A DNA stretch of 64,000 bases from Odontesthes bonariensis (lineage: Eukaryota; Chordata; Actinopteri; Atheriniformes; Atherinopsidae), in contig NC_134526.1 of NCBI RefSeq assembly GCF_027942865.1, positions 8,784,784-8,848,783 on the forward strand. Reading direction: 5' to 3'. The notes beneath the pieces were generated by a model. The model did no database searches. It saw only the letters and a list, made by a program, of their open reading frames with translations, and had not been told where the DNA came from. Each line of letters begins with the position of its first letter. Position 1 is the stretch's first letter. The position numbers and the translations under genes were made by a program. Positions 60,345 through 64,000 of the stretch are shown in pieces.

Positions 60345-61150
60345 TAGGGCTGGGCTAGTTAACTCGTTATTATCGTGTTAACGCATGGATTATTTAACGC
60401 CGATAATTATTTAATCGGGCATTAAGGCATGTTTTTTTTTAAATATATTTTTGGGGGGGCTTTTGTGTCTTTAATGGATGGGAAAGTTCAGAGAGACAGG
60501 AAGCAGGGGGCAGAGAGAAGGGGAACGACACGCAGCACAGGACTGTCTGATGTGGGACTTGAACCGGGGCCAGCTGTAGCGAGGAGGACTATATCCTCTT
60601 GTACATGGGGTGTCTGCTCAACCCACTACGCCACAAACCACCCCTGTTTTATAGGGTTTTATTTTGTAAAAGTCTGTCCGGAAAAGAAAGTAATTGGCGG
60701 ATCCACCAAACATGGAGAAGGGTACGGAACTTTTACTCGGCCATTTTCATTTTAAAGTTCTTCCAGACGGCGGAGTCGACAGAACCAAAGTCATCTGTAA
60801 ACACTGCCAAGTTGAATTGTCTTCTCAGCGTAGTAGTTCCAGTCTAAAATATCACTTAAAGGCAAAACGCACAACTGATACCAGCGAGTCATTCAAGGAA
60901 ACAGACAGTGGAGCGAGGCTTCTACATAAAAACTACAGAAAGATGCTGATGTTAAAAGTGTGTTTGCACAACAAATGTTATGGCACTTTCATTCATATGG
61001 CAGCACATTTAAAATAAAACTAAATGCTAAAGGCTATACACTACTTTTGAATTCATTTTTGGATTTTGCGTACAAATGCGATGAATCGTGATTAATCAGG
61101 GAAATCATGTGATTAATTAGATTAAAAATTTTAATCGTTGCCCAGCCTTT
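60345..61150 (+). mobile_element. hAT-type nonautonomous DNA transposon with BED-finger remnant
   Basis: The left end has GGGCTGGGC and the right end, reversed, GGCTGGGCAACGATTAAAA; AT-rich subterminal stretches (TTATTTAATC, GATTAATC) follow. GTTTTTTT flanks both sides (60337-60344 and 61151-61158), an 8-bp duplication as for hAT. Inside, 60711-60900 encodes MEKGTELLLGHFHFKVLPDG, then VICKHCQVELSSQRSSSSLK and YHLKAK, the N-terminal BED zinc finger of hAT transposases. The rest of the transposase is missing. Confidence 0.75.
60436..60646 (-). mobile_element. tRNA-derived SINE nested in the hAT element
   Basis: Read on the minus strand it begins GGGGTGGTTTGTGGCGTAGT and contains pol III promoter boxes: A box TGGCGTAGTGG and B box GGTTCAAGTCC, spaced as in tRNA. 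A pyrimidine-rich body (CTTCCTGTCTCTCTGAAC) and AAAGACACAAAAGCCCCCC follow. A common teleost SINE type; it interrupts the left part of the hAT element. Confidence 0.75.
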
Positions 61151-62235
61151 GTTTTTTTACAATCAAAATTAGTTTGTGTTTGATATCCCTATGTGCTCAT
61201 CATTACCATATCTACATCTAGTACCTGTCTGCAAATATGGCCACACAACCCAGAAAGCACTAAGCCATAACATAGTTCCCCAGTCTTCATGGTACTATGA
61301 TAACACCCAAAAGGCCACTACATCAATCTGTACAGGACACAACATCAGTCCGAAATGTAGTACATTCCATGATGATATCTCAGGTATTGTGATAATCTGC
61401 CTACCATTGTGTGTTACGTTTTTGTACCATAGTGCCATATCTATTCAGGCTGCTATCAAAAAACACTGAGAATACTAACATAAAAGCATAAAGTCTGTCT
61501 TTCATAAGGCAGCGTTTAACCATCTAATGTTTGATACAAATAATCCCTTTTTTTATTACATATATACTGTATTACTGTAAGTGATTCATACTGAGCCTTT
61601 TAAAGGCATTTTTTGTCATAAATTGAATCATTCTAACATTGCATCTCAAGGAATTGTAATGTTATCATAAGATTAATCTCGCTGTCTCTAACTGCTACAA
61701 CACCAGTACAGTCTGATGGCAGCTCGTTAAACAGTCACCAAATGTGAAAGCTTCACAAAAGATGTTCTTGTTGATTTGTATTATTGGGCACGGCTTCCTT
61801 TTTACAGAGAGGAATGCTGTTTTAGCATTCCAAAACATTCATAACACGAGTTTTTACCTGTTTTAACAGCTGGAAGAGTCGAGATGTGGAAGTTTGAAGG
61901 GTGTCGTTCACGTGACCCAAGTTTGTCTTACTAAAAGTGAATTTATTGCTTTCAAACTTGTGCTTGAATAAAATAACTTTAGTTTTTATGCCTATTACAT
62001 AATTTGCCCTGAGCAGCTTTTGTCTGAGCAGATTAAATCCGCTATTTGCTGGAAACCTGAGATGGAAACCAGCTTTTGTTTGTCTGTGTGAAAGTGAAGA
62101 CCTGCTTTCAATAAAAAAACTACTGACAATTTTAGAAGCATTTCGTGGATGCCTTGTCAGGACAGGAGTGTCACTTCTCACATATTACAGGTCAGTCCAT
62201 TCAGAATGAACAATTCAGTATCATAAGTCAAAAGG

Positions 62236-62580
62236 AGGGGGCTGTGGTGGTTTTGCACCGTCACCTCATAGTGAGAGAGTTCCAGGTTAAACTCCTGGCT
62301 GGGGCCTTTCTATGTGGAGTTTGCATGTTCTCCCCGTGTATGCGCGGGTTCTCTCCGGGTACTCCGGCTTCCTCCCAAAAACATGCATGTTAGGTTAATT
62401 GGTGACTCTAAAATTGTCCTTAGGACTGTGTGTGGTTGTTTGTCTCGTTTGTCTCTGTGATGGACTGGCGGCCTGTCCAGGGTGTCCCGCCTCACGTCTG
62501 ATGATCGCTGGGATAGGCTCCAGCCCCCCCGCGGCCCGACCGACGGATTAAGCGGGTATAGAAAATGGATGGATGGATGT
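62236..62580 (+). mobile_element. tRNA-derived SINE with L2-type 3' region
   Basis: A degenerate tRNA-like head (GTGGTGGTTTTGCACCGTCA, B-box-like GGTTAAACTCC) is followed by the very common fish core GTGGAGTTTGCATGTTCTCC, GTTAGGTTAATTGGTGACTC and GGGATAGGCTCCAGC, ending in (GGAT)n at 62563-62579. Confidence 0.8.
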
Positions 62581-62599
62581 CAAAAGGAGAATACTCTGT

Positions 62600-64000
62600 T
62601 TTAAAAAGTAATTTCTGACAGCCTTCTGAAACGCTTGACACCCCTGAACCTGTGATGCCCATGAGTGTTTCTCTGACATTTGCAGCCGTCCACCTGCTGT
62701 CTGGAAATTCAATCTTTCAGCAAACGTGCAACACGTCAAGATATTTGCCTTCAAAAAGTGTAAGTCAGAGAAAGACAAAATGGAGATGCTATTCCTAAGA
62801 GAAGGAAAAAAGACAGAGGAAAAAAAGGAGACTTATTCAGTCTGAGAACACATTAAAAATGTGACATTCAAACAGCTGCACCGAGGCAGCTGCTGCTTTG
62901 TGAGGAAGCCAGTATCTCTGAGCCTTACCTCAAACACACGCACACTTTCTCTTTAATGTAGTCCAGGCCTGTAAAATTACTTCTGCTTATGAATTCTGAA
63001 TAAGGAGGGCTATACATAATAAAAAGCCGTATTCATTTCGACTGCTACGTTAACACATTTTTCCCCTCAACTTTATGGAGAGTGTCAGTTTGTGTCCGTG
63101 AACCTGCAGAGTGGCAAACAGGATCACCTTTCCACATCATTCGTGTTTCACTTTCTAAATACATCCACTGGAGTTTTGTAGATTTTTCTGGGATCACCGC
63201 TAAGCTCAACGCACTTCCTTGACCACATATACTCGAAACACATTGTGAAGAACAAACCTGTTTTGTCTCACTTTGTCTATCAGCATACAGTATGTCAGTG
63301 CTTCACACACTCACATACACTCTTAGATAAGGATGTAAAGTCCTGAAAGCAATGCTTTTAGTTTGGAGGGGCTGGACATTCTCTTCGTAGGTAAACCTCC
63401 TGTAGAAAAAAAAAAACTAGCAGTGTTATTACGAAAGCCACGTCCAAGCAAGATGCCACTATGGTGGGTGTCTTCCATGAAGTCTTCTCTGAGACTTTTC
63501 AGCGAGGTAGAGAAATAAAATATCCTCACTGGTTCAAAGAATAGCTGTCCTTTGGCACCAGATGTCAAAAGTACCACGAAGCTTCTTCTGCAGACATAAA
63601 TTTGAATAAATTTTTGGCTTGAGCTGCTTTCTATTAAGTAGAGGTGCAAATATTCTCATTCGGCACATGTAGTAAACTCAGATATTTGATGGCCAGTACT
63701 GATATTTCTGGATTACAGCTCCCAGTGGTCGATTACAGCGTGTTATCACCATTTTACAACAGCAGGCTGAAGCTGTGATTTCAGCAGAGCACACAAGGTT
63801 TTATGTCTGACAGCTCAGCTTTTATTTTTATGGGTGTATGAAGGCTGATGCCAATATCTGTTGGAATGAACTTGCCAAAAAGCCGATATTTTGTGTTGAC
63901 ATCCAGTGTCTGAAAAATAAGCCTTTTTCAAAATTCTAAGAGCCTCTCCTCTCTCAATGTCCTTGTCTGGGTTCAACACACTCAGTATTTGTTGGATTTG
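62600..64000. other. Right end of window, no supported gene
   Basis: AT-rich sequence without recognisable exons. The 108-codon minus frame at 63323-63649 shows no family features. Confidence 0.5.

Overview
This window looks like nuclear DNA of a spiny-rayed teleost fish. It has multi-exon genes with GT-AG introns, AATAAA signals, many (GT)n and (AT)n microsatellites, and relics of fish-type repeats (Tc1-like, hAT, tRNA-derived SINE, L2-type tails). The species cannot be fixed from sequence alone.

Layout, left to right: the 3' half of a branched-chain aminotransferase gene (+, 45-5163); an interferon-induced NMI/IFI35-type gene, ifi35 (-, 9245-12477); rpl27 (-, 16951-18958); rundc1 (-, 22872-27267); a very long progranulin gene, grn (-, 29020-41450); slc25a39 (+, 43774-48815); and rpl3 (+, 50290-53503), with a SNORD43 snoRNA in intron 2. 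From 53.6 to 64 kb I see no firm gene, only repeats, a T-rich degenerate tandem region and one candidate exon (57598-57785). The order ifi35-rpl27-rundc1 and the pair grn-slc25a39 match the gene content of human 17q21.31; the aminotransferase and rpl3 do not belong to that human block. All exon coordinates below were read by hand from splice sites and reading-frame phase. The seven gene models close in frame; for rpl27 (136 aa), slc25a39 (358 aa) and rpl3 (403 aa) the length fits the known orthologue.

The gene functions are mostly independent: amino-acid catabolism, interferon response, two ribosomal proteins, autophagy/p53-linked RUNDC1, a lysosomal growth factor and a mitochondrial glutathione carrier. 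The grn-slc25a39 pair is divergent and shares a compact intergenic promoter region.

The most interesting structures are these. (1) grn carries a coding tandem array with a 352-bp period. Six 81-residue units are nearly identical, giving about 15 granulin modules in all. Two of the introns in the array hold the same inverted-repeat transposon at the same site, so the transposon was copied along with the repeat unit; one copy then took a second, nested insertion. (2) A 2.8-kb element at 13552-16365 has terminal repeats and carries a spliced gene for a zinc-finger protein of unknown function. That gene is interrupted in its last exon by a 614-bp insert carrying a RecQ-like helicase fragment, with an exact 10-bp target duplication. 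(3) A 441-bp near-perfect palindrome in an slc25a39 intron has ends and 6-bp target duplications like those of the grn transposon, so both may belong to one family.
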